Counted from the first letter of the stretch, positions 44,928 to 54,820 are shown. The stretch: 64,000 nucleotides of DNA from Tellurirhabdus bombi (GCF_021484805.1 NZ_CP090557.1:124001-188000); one strand, 5' to 3'. Program-made: numbers and translations. Notes: a model not told the origin generated them from the letters alone.

Positions 44928-47900
44928 TTATTTAGAATCTGCCTTCTTCGCTGTTTCAGACTGTACTTTCATCACCCCATTCATTAGGCGCCAGTGGCCT
45001 GGGAAGGTACAAACGAATGGATAATCACCCGTTTGGGCCGGAGCTGTGAATTTAAGTCGGTACGTCTGGTCGGGGTTAACCAGCGGCGTAGCCGCCAATA
45101 TTTGCGGAATGGAAGGCACGTAGTTTTTCTCCGCACCATCTTTTGCCGTAATCATCTTATCTGCTGCCGCACCGATTACCTCCATTGTTTTTGGCTTTCC
45201 AATGACGAGGTTATGCTGCATCGCATCCGGGTTTTCAAATACGATCTCAACTGTTTTACCCGCCAGAACCGTGAATTCTTTCTTGTCGAATTGCATGGCT
45301 TCCCGAACCGCTTTGATGCGAATTACGATGGCATTTGGATCATCTGCCTCCGCAGACTTAGCGCCCCAGGCCTGCAATACACGACCTAAACGCTCGCGCG
45401 TATCATCGGCCATTGTTGCATTGTTCAGGCTAGCCAGGAATTTCTTATCCGCTTCGTTCACAGTTGCTTTCCGGCGTGGGTTCCAGCCGTCGGCCACCCC
45501 TTTCACCAGTGCCTGGCTGTAAGTAGGGCTTAACTGCTGGGCTGTGCGCAGAATGGCAATAGCCGAATCAACCGGAGCGACCGAAACAAACGTACGAATA
45601 GCCCGTTCTACCGCATAAGCAGTCAGATTATCCGGTGCTTTGTACGTTACTTTTGTCATCGCCGTGTTGTTGTTCTCGTTCATCTCGGGGATTACATTGT
45701 CCCGGTCAACAACCGCGACCACGTTGAACGTACCCGGTTGATCGGAATTGAACGTAATGGCTCCTACCCACGGACCGTTGTTTCCCTGCTCGATGGTTAC
45801 TTTTCCACCAGCCGGAATTTCGTTGGCAAACACCTGGCTGGTCAGGTTGATCAACCGGCCACCACCCTGAATCCGGATGTTCAACGGAGTAATCGTTCCT
45901 TTTGGAACAGCAACACCTCCCCGGTTTTCAATATCGAAGAAGAACCGAACGTTTTCCCGTAGCGACGGCTGGGCAGGATCCATGCGGATTCCAGTAATGA
46001 CCAGATCCGGTTTGTCACCGCTGGCAGCAACGCTTGCTGTGTTCGCTGTTGAAGCCATTGAACCCGATCCTGTTGTCATTTTGCTGTGATCATGACCAGT
46101 CATCGATTCTGCGGATTTAACCGCCGGTGCTTTTTTCAGTATTTGCGCCAGGTATTCTTTCCGCAATTTTCCGTCATGGCTGTTCAAAACCACGGCGAAG
46201 GCTTCCGGCATCCAGCGATCCTGTACCTCTTTTGCATTTTCGAAACGGGCCAGAATGGCTTTCTCCGACGCAGGCGTCAATGGCATTTCCGAGAACGCCA
46301 GCAGTGAGTTCAGCACGACTAAAGGCTCTTTGTCTTCCATTACATTGGCTTGCAATAACGAAGCAACTGCGGCTTCGTTGCGTGGCAGTACCTGCACAGC
46401 CGTTTTCCGAACACCCGGACAGGCATGTTTCAGGGCCGACGTTGCCGCCTCCAGGGCCGACGCATCAGCGCCATCCAAGGCACCAATGCCCTTCAACGTC
46501 CATAGCGCATGAATCGCAGCAGGATTGATTCCGATTTCGTCCAGTGACTGATTTTTTACCAGTTCAATTAGCTGAGGAACCACATCTTTCTGACCACGCT
46601 CTACCAGTAGACGCTGGCCAGCCTGACGCCAGAACATGTTATTGCTTTTCAAAGCAGCTACCAGTTCCTGCGGGCGATCTTTGCTCAGGCTCATTGGCTT
46701 GTAAGCCGGTGCCTTGTTGTATGCCACCCGGTAGATTCGTCCGTGCGTGAAATCGCGCAGCGGCGTTTCGTAGGCGTTTCCAGAGCCGTTCGTAGCGCCT
46801 CTAGGTGTTGGGTTGTGCTGAATGATGTAGCTATACCAGTCGGCAATCCAAACGGCTCCGTCTGGGCCAACTTCGGCAAAAACCGGAGCAACCCATTCGT
46901 CGGCACCCGCCAACAAGTTGAAGCCCATGGCATCCTCGAAGTTCGTGCCTTTTTTCTCCATCACGTTCTGGTGGACAATGTGCCCCGTCGGTTCAGAGAC
47001 GAAAGCTACTTTGTTCCAGTATTCTTTCGGGAACGAACGTGCGGTATAGAAGTTATGACCCGCTGCCGCCGTAAATCCGCCAAATACGTCAACCTGACGT
47101 ACTTTTTTCGTGATTGGCTGCATGTCTTTGTGCGTATCCGTGCTCCGGCTTCCGTTGTCAAAACCCGGCATAGAGATGAAATTCCGGTGCGGAATGGCCA
47201 TGTACCAGCCGTGCGAGTTGTTAGCGGTTGAGCCAAATACGTCGCCCGTTTCGTTGAAGGCCATACCCCAGGTGTTGTTCGACGTGCTGGTTACGTATTC
47301 CAGTTTCGAGCCATCCGGCTTAAAGCGGAAAAGTCCCTGACCAAATTTTAGCGAATCGGCGCCAACTTTACCATTGAAGCCTGAATAACCAACCGAGCCC
47401 CAGATCCAGTTATCGAAACCATAATGCAGGTTCGATGGTCCCGCGTGCGTATCAAACGTTCCGAAGCCAGTGAACAGAATCTTCTTCTCGTCAGCTTTGT
47501 CGTCGCCGTTAGTATCTTTCAGATAAAGCACGTGCGGTGCCTGCGAAACGATCAATCCACCGTTGTAGGCTACCATACCCGTCGGGATGCTTAAGCCTTC
47601 AGCGTAGTTAGTAAACTTATCGGCCTTGCCATCGCCATTGGTATCTTCGCAAAGCACAATGTAATCGCTACCGCCTGTTTCTTTGCGTTCGTTCGGATAA
47701 TCTTTCGTAATCAGAATGTACAACCGACCGCGCTCATCCCACGTCATGGCAATGGGGTGCATCACGTTTGGCTCGTGTGCAAACAGTTCCAGCGTAAAGT
47801 CGGCTGGTACCTGAATGTGCTTCAACGACTCTTCGGGTGACAGCGGTAATTGCTGCATTTGCGCACCAGGGCGTTTTTCGTAGTTTGGCAGATTAGCCTC

Positions 47901-48731
47901 TTTGTACGCAAACGGCTGTGGGTTCAGCGCATCGTGCAGGGCTTTCACCTTATCACCTACCGCCCACAAAACGCCACGCTCCATCAACTGCTGGAAATCA
48001 ACGTTATCCCAAGTACGTTCGTCGTGACCATAAGCCGTGTAGAACACCCGACCTTTGCCATACGTCCGAGTCCAGGTATACGGTTCGGTTTTCTGACCGG
48101 GCTTGTCTTTCGCCTGATCCGCTTTGATTTCCCGTTCAGCCAGGACGTTGTTGTCGGCCTGAAGTTTCTCGTGCAGATAGGTTTCGTCGAAGGCTTTGAA
48201 CGACTTCAAGCCCATCATGATCGGGTGGTTTGGTTGCAGCGTGGTTGTCTGGATGGTATCCATCCGGTGCCGCCAGAACTGCCCACCAACCATTTTTACA
48301 TACTCCGCTGAATTGCGGAAGCAGTACGAAGCACAGTGAACCGGGATAAGACCTTTTCCGGAAGCCACAAAATCAATCAGCGCCTTTTCAGGAGCTGGTG
48401 GAATGCTGTCCCAGTTGGCATAAATCATCAAACCGTCGTAACGGGCCAGATTTTCTGCGTTGATGTCGTTCAGGTTCTCCGTGTAGGTCAGGTTGATTCC
48501 TTTATCCCCCAAAGCCGCCATCAATGAAGGCACCCGTTCTATGGGACGATGGTGTCCCCGGTCGCCCAGAAACAGGATTTCAACGCGACGGGCCGATGGG
48601 CTTGCTTTCGACAAGCGCCCCGCATTGCCCTGCTGCGAGCCTCCCTGCCTTGTACACTGCGCCAGCAGTCCCGTCAGGCAGAGAAAAAATAAAATTAACT
48701 TCCAGCTTTTCATATAGGGAGGGTTATTCAT
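44928..48731 (-). CDS. Multidomain lipoprotein: ThuA, propeller dehydrogenase, HEAT, CARDB, cupredoxin
   Basis: A 1267-residue lipoprotein (lipobox LLAQC at about residues 22-26). Domains in order: a ThuA-like glutamine-amidotransferase-fold domain (residues 48-270, EILFLGDRGHHRPIERVP, GLIPVHCASYCF); a propeller dehydrogenase (about 310-670, DTNGDGKADKFTNYAEGLSIPTG); HEAT-like repeats; a His-rich linker; a CARDB domain (PDLVITGIRMDPAQPSLREN); and a C-terminal type 1 copper domain with His1173, Cys1241, His1246 and Met1250 (VCTFPGHWRLM). The copper domain probably replaces the cytochrome c of the paralogue at 27882-30995 as electron acceptor. Start overlaps the upstream stop as TAATG, implying translational coupling. 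Confidence 0.85.
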   Translation of the reverse strand: MNNPPYMKSWKLILFFLCLTGLLAQCTRQGGSQQGNAGRLSKASPSARRVEILFLGDRGHHRPIERVPSLMAALGDKGINLTYTENLNDINAENLARYDGLMIYANWDSIPPAPEKALIDFVASGKGLIPVHCASYCFRNSAEYVKMVGGQFWRHRMDTIQTTTLQPNHPIMMGLKSFKAFDETYLHEKLQADNNVLAEREIKADQAKDKPGQKTEPYTWTRTYGKGRVFYTAYGHDERTWDNVDFQQLMERGVLWAVGDKVKALHDALNPQPFAYKEANLPNYEKRPGAQMQQLPLSPEESLKHIQVPADFTLELFAHEPNVMHPIAMTWDERGRLYILITKDYPNERKETGGSDYIVLCEDTNGDGKADKFTNYAEGLSIPTGMVAYNGGLIVSQAPHVLYLKDTNGDDKADEKKILFTGFGTFDTHAGPSNLHYGFDNWIWGSVGYSGFNGKVGADSLKFGQGLFRFKPDGSKLEYVTSTSNNTWGMAFNETGDVFGSTANNSHGWYMAIPHRNFISMPGFDNGSRSTDTHKDMQPITKKVRQVDVFGGFTAAAGHNFYTARSFPKEYWNKVAFVSEPTGHIVHQNVMEKKGTNFEDAMGFNLLAGADEWVAPVFAEVGPDGAVWIADWYSYIIQHNPTPRGATNGSGNAYETPLRDFTHGRIYRVAYNKAPAYKPMSLSKDRPQELVAALKSNNMFWRQAGQRLLVERGQKDVVPQLIELVKNQSLDEIGINPAAIHALWTLKGIGALDGADASALEAATSALKHACPGVRKTAVQVLPRNEAAVASLLQANVMEDKEPLVVLNSLLAFSEMPLTPASEKAILARFENAKEVQDRWMPEAFAVVLNSHDGKLRKEYLAQILKKAPAVKSAESMTGHDHSKMTTGSGSMASTANTASVAASGDKPDLVITGIRMDPAQPSLRENVRFFFDIENRGGVAVPKGTITPLNIRIQGGGRLINLTSQVFANEIPAGGKVTIEQGNNGPWVGAITFNSDQPGTFNVVAVVDRDNVIPEMNENNNTAMTKVTYKAPDNLTAYAVERAIRTFVSVAPVDSAIAILRTAQQLSPTYSQALVKGVADGWNPRRKATVNEADKKFLASLNNATMADDTRERLGRVLQAWGAKSAEADDPNAIVIRIKAVREAMQFDKKEFTVLAGKTVEIVFENPDAMQHNLVIGKPKTMEVIGAAADKMITAKDGAEKNYVPSIPQILAATPLVNPDQTYRLKFTAPAQTGDYPFVCTFPGHWRLMNGVMKVQSETAKKADSK

Positions 48732-49852
48732 TATAAGTTCTGGTAATCGGGCAGGTTCATCAGCTTGCCGCCCTGCATGGCCGATTCGTGCGCCAGAATC
48801 CCTACGCTTGTCCAGTTAGCTGACTGCCAAGCATTTGGGAATGGGTCACGGTCTTCAATAATGGCCGACACAAACTCATGTACCAGGTGCGGGTGCGATC
48901 CACCGTGGCCGCTGCCCTGTACAAACGACAAGTGCGAGTTTTCATCCAGATCATACACCCCTTTGGTTGTAAAATCGCTGATTTCGCTCGGCAGCAGATG
49001 ACCGTAATCAGGCACTGTCACCCGCGCAGGAATTTCGTGCTCTTCTTTTTTCGCCGTGTGAATCACCGCTTCTTCGCCTTCAATCAATGGCCACTCAAAT
49101 GATTTTTTAGAGCCATAAACTTCAAAGCTTTCGCGGTACTGACGAGCCACATCAAACAGGGACCGATACACATTGGCCGACAAATCCGAATCCTTGAATT
49201 TGATATGCGCCGACTCAATGGCAAACGGTGAGTTATAATGCTTGATCAGTTCTTCGCGGATGGTTCCTGACCCGAAGCAGGATACGTATTCCGCTTCGAG
49301 CTTCAACAGACCGGCCACGGGGCCAACGCAGTGCGTCGCGTAGTGCATGGGCGGCAGACCTGGCCAGTAACCCGGCCATCCATCCATGTCCTGCTGGTGG
49401 CTGGCTTTCAGGAACTGAACTTTACCCAGTTCGCCTTTTTCGTATAACTCTTTGACAAACAGAAACTCACGGCTATAAACCACCGTTTCCATCATCATGT
49501 ATTTTTTGCCGGACTCGTTACAAGCCCGCACGATTTCTTTGCATTCTTCAACAGTAGTTGCCATCGGAACAGTACAGGCAACGTGCTTGCCAGCGCGGAG
49601 GGCTTTCAGGCTTTGCTCAGCGTGGTTGTGAATTGGTGAGTTGATGTGTACCGCATCGACATTAGGATCGGCCAGCAATTCATCATAATCCGCGTAGCGT
49701 TTCTCCACACCAAAAGCATCGCCAATTGCATTTAGCTTTTCAGGCGTGCGCTGGCAGATGGCATACATATTGGCATTTGGATGCCGCTGATAAATGGGAA
49801 TAAATTCTGCCCCAAAACCGAGGCCAACAATGGCTATATTAACAGAGGACAT
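48731..49852 (-). CDS. Gfo/Idh/MocA family oxidoreductase
   Basis: A 373-residue protein with the Rossmann motif AIVGLGFGAEFIP (residues 7-19). In most relatives the first domain ends with GKHVxCEKP, whose Lys takes part in catalysis; here it is GKHVACTVPMATT (residues 88-100), so the EKP Lys is absent. Downstream HATHCVGPVAGLL gives a candidate His. The family interconverts sugar hydroxyls and ketones with NAD(P). It sits between a TIM-barrel epimerase and the ThuA fusion, matching oxidative sugar catabolism clusters. Confidence 0.85.
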   Translation of the reverse strand: MSSVNIAIVGLGFGAEFIPIYQRHPNANMYAICQRTPEKLNAIGDAFGVEKRYADYDELLADPNVDAVHINSPIHNHAEQSLKALRAGKHVACTVPMATTVEECKEIVRACNESGKKYMMMETVVYSREFLFVKELYEKGELGKVQFLKASHQQDMDGWPGYWPGLPPMHYATHCVGPVAGLLKLEAEYVSCFGSGTIREELIKHYNSPFAIESAHIKFKDSDLSANVYRSLFDVARQYRESFEVYGSKKSFEWPLIEGEEAVIHTAKKEEHEIPARVTVPDYGHLLPSEISDFTTKGVYDLDENSHLSFVQGSGHGGSHPHLVHEFVSAIIEDRDPFPNAWQSANWTSVGILAHESAMQGGKLMNLPDYQNL

Positions 49853-49906
49853 AAAGGGATTAACAGTTGGGGATTGAAAAGGAATTATACATCAAATGCG
49901 TAAAAA

Positions 49907-50812
49907 CTACAGTGACTTTTCGGTGGCGTGGTTGGTTTCTAAAGCCAGTCCATTTTCCGATGCCGCGAGCGTTTCTAGTTTAGCCTGCATCAGGGCCAGT
50001 CCGTCGGTGGCTAATTGTTCCTGTGATTCAAACATCTTCCGAACAATGTGCGCTGCCGCAGCCAGATCAGGCGGGGTTAAGCCAAACGCCTCAATAGAGA
50101 TGGTGCCTTTGTAATCAATTTCGTGCAACACCCGAAAAATGGCGTCGAAATCAACCTGGCCTTGTCCTGGTGTTGACCGGTCATTCTCCGAAATCTGAAC
50201 GTGTGTCAGGTAAGGAGCGCAGCGGCGTAGGGCTTCGGCCTGGTTTTTCTCTTCAATGTGCGCGTGAAACGTATCGTACATCAACCGACAAGCCGGGTGA
50301 TTAACGGCCTCCACGTACCGAATCAGTTCGTCGGCACTGGTCAGGAAAAAGCATTCGAAGCGGTTCAGGTATTCCAGAGACAGCGTAATGCCCTGCGTAC
50401 CGGCATATTCGGCAATTTCGCGCATGCCTTCCACAGACCACGCCCACTCCTGCTCGGTAGCGGGTTTACCCGTGAAAGTTTTGAAGCCTGAATGATACGG
50501 CCCGGTCAGGACCGTTGCGCCCAGTGCTTTGGTACAATCTACTACACCTTTGATGCGCGCGACAGCCGCTTCCCGCACAGTAGCATCGGGACTGATCAGG
50601 CTAAATTCCGGCCCGGCAATCGAACAGGCCACCCGCTCCAGACCCAATTGGTCTAACTGCTTACCCAGACGCTCCCATTTCGGGACATGAGTATCACCGA
50701 TGGGAACCTCGACAAAGTCATACCCTGCCTGCTTTAAAAACAGAAGCGTATCCGACAAGTCTTCCTCCATGGTTGTTGTCCACAGAAAAAGATTTATTCC
50801 TAGCTTGTTCAT
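49907..50812 (-). CDS. Sugar phosphate isomerase/epimerase family TIM-barrel protein
   Basis: A 301-residue AP-endonuclease-2 superfamily protein without signal peptide. Metal ligands expected in tagatose/psicose 3-epimerase-like enzymes are visible: Glu in LSLEYLNRFE, Asp-x-x-His in MYDTFHAHIEE, and Glu in SIEAFG. First gene of the operon leading to the Gfo/Idh and ThuA genes; a perfect -7 element TAGGTTTG (50842-50835, minus strand) gives a leader of about 16 nt. Confidence 0.82.
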   Translation of the reverse strand: MNKLGINLFLWTTTMEEDLSDTLLFLKQAGYDFVEVPIGDTHVPKWERLGKQLDQLGLERVACSIAGPEFSLISPDATVREAAVARIKGVVDCTKALGATVLTGPYHSGFKTFTGKPATEQEWAWSVEGMREIAEYAGTQGITLSLEYLNRFECFFLTSADELIRYVEAVNHPACRLMYDTFHAHIEEKNQAEALRRCAPYLTHVQISENDRSTPGQGQVDFDAIFRVLHEIDYKGTISIEAFGLTPPDLAAAAHIVRKMFESQEQLATDGLALMQAKLETLAASENGLALETNHATEKSL

Positions 50813-50834
50813 ATAAAATCACGGAAAAGTAGCA

Positions 50835-50842
50835 CAAACCTA
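50835..50842 (-). promoter_or_regulatory. -7 promoter element of the isomerase operon
   Basis: TAGGTTTG on the minus strand matches TAnnTTTG exactly and lies 23 nt before the ATG at 50812. No good -33 element was found. Confidence 0.45.
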
Positions 50843-51020
50843 ACAATTATCTGCCTCTTTAGCTTAGCTTATTTTACCTAAGATTAGTAGGATTTTGATA
50901 TGTTATCCCGAATCTAGCAATTTAATTCGTCAAAAGAGAGTCAAAATGGGGTTATACCGCTAAAGAGCTGTTTTGTTTTCTCAATCCATAAAGCCGTTCT
51001 TATTATAAAACGTAAATACA

Positions 51021-51050
51021 AAAAAAGCCCGTATCAATACGGGCTTTTTT
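51021..51050 (-). terminator. Perfect bidirectional terminator
   Basis: AAAAAAGCCCGTAT and its exact complement around a CA centre, with six T residues on both strands. It ends the transcript of the 51082-52749 gene. Confidence 0.88.
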
Positions 51051-51081
51051 CAGCAATAAATTCCGAAATTTTGCGAGTTCC

Positions 51082-52749
51082 TTACCGGTTGGCGGTCATG
51101 GCATTCATGGAAACTTCCACCATTTTTCCTTCACCAGATTTGGCTGTTTCATAGACGAAATAGGCTTTTTTATGCGTAGTGTCATACACATAATTTTTAA
51201 GCATCAAAGGCGAATCGGGCATCAGGCTACCTTTAGGCGTTATATCCGTTACCTGCATTTTCTCCCCTAGATTGACAATTTGATTGCCTCCTGGGCTAGC
51301 AATAATAAACCGGGGAGTAGCTTCTTTCTCGTCAATTAATTCAATCTGAGCAGGCTTGCTCGAAGGTGCCAAAGCAACTTTTACCGCCGAAGAAACCGTA
51401 AAGTCTGGATTTATACCGGAGATGTACAAGGTACTGTAGAGGTTCTTATCGCTCTCAAAGTTTTGGTTTGCAAGGTATATTTTGTTGTTCGCCACAAAAA
51501 TTTGGCTTCTGTCTCCCGCAGATAGCGTGCCTGCTTCTTTGGCATTATCCAGCCGGGTCGACGAAACTTTTCCTTTATCATTCAGTACCACAACTTCCTG
51601 GTATGGCTTGAGAATTTTCTCCACATTCGTCGAAAGAACATGCAACTCAGCTCCTTTTTCAATCGCCAACTCTGGATAAAAACCCCGCGAATTCTCTGGC
51701 GATCCCTGTTCGATAGGATATTGATATTTCGGTTTTCCTTCCAGATCGATGAAAATAATGTTATGCCGGTTCTCTAACGGGTCTCTCTGTTTCTTACTGG
51801 CCATACTGACTAAACTCCGGTATGATAATAAGATTCCTCTGGGCTTGCCTGACTCATCGATAACTGGCGTAACACCGTTCAAAGACCGAATGTATTCAAA
51901 TCCAGGGTCGATAATTCGCAAAATAGTACAGTTTTCATCAAAGACTATAAACTGGAACAGCTTGTACATCGCCCAGTTGTCTTTGTCTTTTTTGGTGACG
52001 ATTCCAACGTGTAAGTTAGAACCCGGAATAGGATATATAGGGCTGCTTTCCAATACTCTTAAGCCTTCAAGCTGCCGCGCATTTTCTTCGCGGTTTTGCG
52101 CTTTGAGCATCTTGTAAACTAATTCGCCCGTAGCAGGATGAGAAATGATTGGTAGTTCAGACGGACTGGCGGCCAATGCATACCGGCCTCCTTCTGATTC
52201 GAAAGCGTATTTCCGCTTTACCTGTTTACCAGCCAGAAATGGGTATTTTTCTGCGGCTGCCGCGTAATTCAGTGTCACCGGTTTTTTGCCAGACATCTCA
52301 TCCAGCCGGTCTGTAGAGAACATGTTGTATTTATTGTCTGGATCTAAGGCTGAAGGGGCAATAAACTCTTCCTGTTTACTAGTTCGTTTCAGCGTCGCGG
52401 GATTAAACCGGTTCGATATAAGCAAGGGAACAGCAGGTGTTGCTGGCATGCCTTGGGTGGTCGAGATACCAAGAACGGATGGATCGACCATGGCTCTGGC
52501 CATTTTGTTAAGAAAGCTGCCTCCTTTTTTCTCTTTCTTGACAATTTCAGGCCGGACCTCGCCTTCTATGCGGTGCCACCCATATACGTCAATTTCGCCA
52601 GAGCCAGCGTCAAGCTGAATAGCGGTCAAAACCGGCTTGTTGGTCGTTTTTTTATAGTCAGAATAATCGAAGGAAACTGACTTCTCAATTGTCTGTGCAA
52701 ATGAGATAAAGGGAACAAAACAGAGAGGTAAAAGTTTTTTAACAGACAT
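51082..52749 (-). CDS. Secreted protein of unknown function (555 residues)
   Basis: The start is the ATG at 52749, giving a signal peptide MSVKKLLPLCFVPFISFAQ; an upstream frame to 52782 would run through the leader hairpin. I recognise no family. The mature protein is beta-rich with repeated short strands (LTAIQLDAGSGEIDVYGWH, KLFQFIVFDENCTILRIID, QEVVVLNDKGKVSSTRLD, LYSTLYISGINPDF), as in a beta-propeller. It is monocistronic: its own terminator lies 32 nt downstream and its leader has a 62-base hairpin. Confidence 0.65.
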   Translation of the reverse strand: MSVKKLLPLCFVPFISFAQTIEKSVSFDYSDYKKTTNKPVLTAIQLDAGSGEIDVYGWHRIEGEVRPEIVKKEKKGGSFLNKMARAMVDPSVLGISTTQGMPATPAVPLLISNRFNPATLKRTSKQEEFIAPSALDPDNKYNMFSTDRLDEMSGKKPVTLNYAAAAEKYPFLAGKQVKRKYAFESEGGRYALAASPSELPIISHPATGELVYKMLKAQNREENARQLEGLRVLESSPIYPIPGSNLHVGIVTKKDKDNWAMYKLFQFIVFDENCTILRIIDPGFEYIRSLNGVTPVIDESGKPRGILLSYRSLVSMASKKQRDPLENRHNIIFIDLEGKPKYQYPIEQGSPENSRGFYPELAIEKGAELHVLSTNVEKILKPYQEVVVLNDKGKVSSTRLDNAKEAGTLSAGDRSQIFVANNKIYLANQNFESDKNLYSTLYISGINPDFTVSSAVKVALAPSSKPAQIELIDEKEATPRFIIASPGGNQIVNLGEKMQVTDITPKGSLMPDSPLMLKNYVYDTTHKKAYFVYETAKSGEGKMVEVSMNAMTANR

Positions 52750-52809
52750 AAATGTTAATAAGTAAGATAAAATTACAGGCACAATTTATCATTACTTATT
52801 AACATTTAT
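52748..52809 (-). promoter_or_regulatory. Long leader hairpin covering the start codon
   Basis: TAAATGTTAATAAGTAA (52749-52765) and its exact complement (52792-52808), each extended by one base pair, form 18-bp perfect arms; the 26-nt loop can pair further (GATAAAATT with AATTTATC). In the mRNA the 3' arm ends within the ATG of the gene. The 5' arm contains a short frame reading MLISNDKLCL then stop. A near-consensus -7 element (AATATTTG, 52840-52833) would place the whole structure in the 5' leader. Confidence 0.6.
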
Positions 52810-52878
52810 ACATACGACTAGATCATATATTACAAATATTTCACCTTAAAGTTTAAGTAGTCTTCTTGAACGAAGATG

Positions 52879-54357
52879 TTACGCTTTTTGGCCTCGCTGC
52901 GTGAAATAATAAACCGGAATACCCAACCCTGCAATTAACAGACCCATACCCGTGTTGAAGGTTTTCTCTTTTAGAAGAATAACGCAAATCAACAGGCCTG
53001 CAACAATGTAAATAATGGGGACGAGCGGATAGCCAAATGCCCGGTAAGGCCGTTCTGTATTAGGTTCTTTCCGACGAAGCAGGAAGATGCCGCCGATGGT
53101 TACAATGTAAAAACACAGCGACGCAAAAGTGCAATAGTCGAGCAGGTCACCATAACGACCCGAAAGGCATAGGATCGAAGCCCAGAGACACTGCAACCAC
53201 AACGCTTTCGCGGGTACGGAGTGTCGGTTTAGTTGCGATGCTTGCTTCGGGAAAAGGCCGTCTTTCGCCATGGCGTAATACAAGCGCGCACCCGCCAGAA
53301 TCAACCCGTTGTTACAGCCAAACGTGGAAATCATGATGAGTAGCGCCATGATCCCGACGCCAATATCTCCGAAAATAACGGACGCGGCTGCCGTTCCCAC
53401 GCGGTCGTATTCCGCAAACTGGATACCGCGGCTAAGTACGTCCGTAGCAGCCGGATCGCCTTTCAGCGGTAGCAGCGACAGATAGGAAATATTTGCTAAG
53501 GCGTAAATCGTCGTTACAATCAACGTACCCAGGAAAAGGCTCAGAGGAATGTTGCGGCGCGGATTTTTGATTTCCCCGGCAATAAAGGTCACGTTGTTCC
53601 AGGAATCGGCGGAGAACAAAGAGCCAATCATGGATGTCCCGAAAGCCAATAGCAAGGCGATTCCTGTCAGTGGCAAAACAGAAACGACATTTCCATCCGG
53701 ATCCAAGGTCGTTTTGGTTGCCTCCCAGGCGTTGTCAAAATTAGCGGCCAGAGTTCCACTTCCGAGGCCCAGAGAAATGCCGACAATGATCAACCCCAGC
53801 AGGGCAATTATTTTAGCGGAAGTAAAGACGTTTTGAATGAGTTTTCCCGCCTGAACTCCCCGGCTATTTAGCCAAGTCAGCAGGACAATACTGGCAATGG
53901 CATACAGCGATCCAATCGTTATTTTGATGGAACCTAAGGTAAGAATTACGTTTTCAGGATTAAGTGCGGGAATAAAAACCGCCGAGAATTTAGTGAAGGC
54001 CACCGCCACTGCCGCAATGGTTCCCGTCTGGATAACGGTGAAAACGGTCCATCCGTAGACAAAACCGGTTAGTGAGTTATAAGCGCGCTGGATGTATACA
54101 TACTGCCCCCCCGCTTTAGGCATCATCCCCGCCAGCTCGCCGTAGCTAAGTGCCGCCGCAACGGTGATTACGCCCGTAAGCACCCAGAGCAAAAGCAGCC
54201 AGCCTGTTGAGCCAACATTCCGCCCCATATCGGCAGAAACAATAAAAATACCGGAGCCAATCATGGTACCCGACACAATGAGCGTCGAGTCAACCAGGCC
54301 AAGGGAACGCTTAAAATCGGTTTGTTCTTCGTTTAAAACGTCTGTTGATTCTGACAT
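52879..54357 (-). CDS. APC family amino acid permease
   Basis: A 492-residue transporter with 12 predicted helices. The first unwound helix has the APC motif SGTMIGSGIFIVSADM, and ELAGMMPKAGGQYVYIQRAY is typical of the LAT/APC branch (YfnA/SteT-like). It takes up or exchanges an amino acid; the substrate cannot be read. It stands alone; given the nearby peptidases it may import released amino acids. Confidence 0.88.
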   Translation of the reverse strand: MSESTDVLNEEQTDFKRSLGLVDSTLIVSGTMIGSGIFIVSADMGRNVGSTGWLLLLWVLTGVITVAAALSYGELAGMMPKAGGQYVYIQRAYNSLTGFVYGWTVFTVIQTGTIAAVAVAFTKFSAVFIPALNPENVILTLGSIKITIGSLYAIASIVLLTWLNSRGVQAGKLIQNVFTSAKIIALLGLIIVGISLGLGSGTLAANFDNAWEATKTTLDPDGNVVSVLPLTGIALLLAFGTSMIGSLFSADSWNNVTFIAGEIKNPRRNIPLSLFLGTLIVTTIYALANISYLSLLPLKGDPAATDVLSRGIQFAEYDRVGTAAASVIFGDIGVGIMALLIMISTFGCNNGLILAGARLYYAMAKDGLFPKQASQLNRHSVPAKALWLQCLWASILCLSGRYGDLLDYCTFASLCFYIVTIGGIFLLRRKEPNTERPYRAFGYPLVPIIYIVAGLLICVILLKEKTFNTGMGLLIAGLGIPVYYFTQRGQKA

Positions 54358-54480
54358 GCGAGGAAAGAAGTTATGATCTCACCCCTAAACTAGAGAATTG
54401 AAGCGGTTTTTTCTCATCTCCGTCAACAAATCAACCTCAATAGGACATTTTTAGACTATTAGCGGTTAATTAAGGTATTT

Positions 54481-54705
54481 TTACACCTCTTCGTAGTCCA
54501 CATAATCGCCTCCCTTGATTCGCGAGTCAGTAGCCCCGGGCGGGACATGATCTACCTTTGTTTTTCCTTGGTTTTTTTCGTACTGCTTAGCCGCCTTTTT
54601 CTGTGCGTTTACTAGTTGGCGCCCTACCAACAACCAAAATACAAAGCGTCGCACAGCGGGAACAAAAGCAATAATCAAGAAAACAAGAAACAGGTATTTT
54701 AACAT
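54481..54705 (-). CDS. DUF4834 family small membrane protein
   Basis: A 74-residue protein with one N-terminal helix (LKYLFLVFLIIAFVPAVRRF), a basic middle and the C-terminal signature IKGGDYVDYEEV, as in DUF4834 proteins, which are confined to Bacteroidota. Function unknown. Confidence 0.75.
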   Translation of the reverse strand: MLKYLFLVFLIIAFVPAVRRFVFWLLVGRQLVNAQKKAAKQYEKNQGKTKVDHVPPGATDSRIKGGDYVDYEEV

Positions 54706-54820
54706 GGTTATCAGGAGTTTGCTGCTGTATTGCTATCTACTCAGCCAGCTAATAAAGAATCGATCGTTTATCCTTTAACGAAAATTAGGGCAAAAGAGTT
54801 GACTGAAGCCTTTGAATTTT

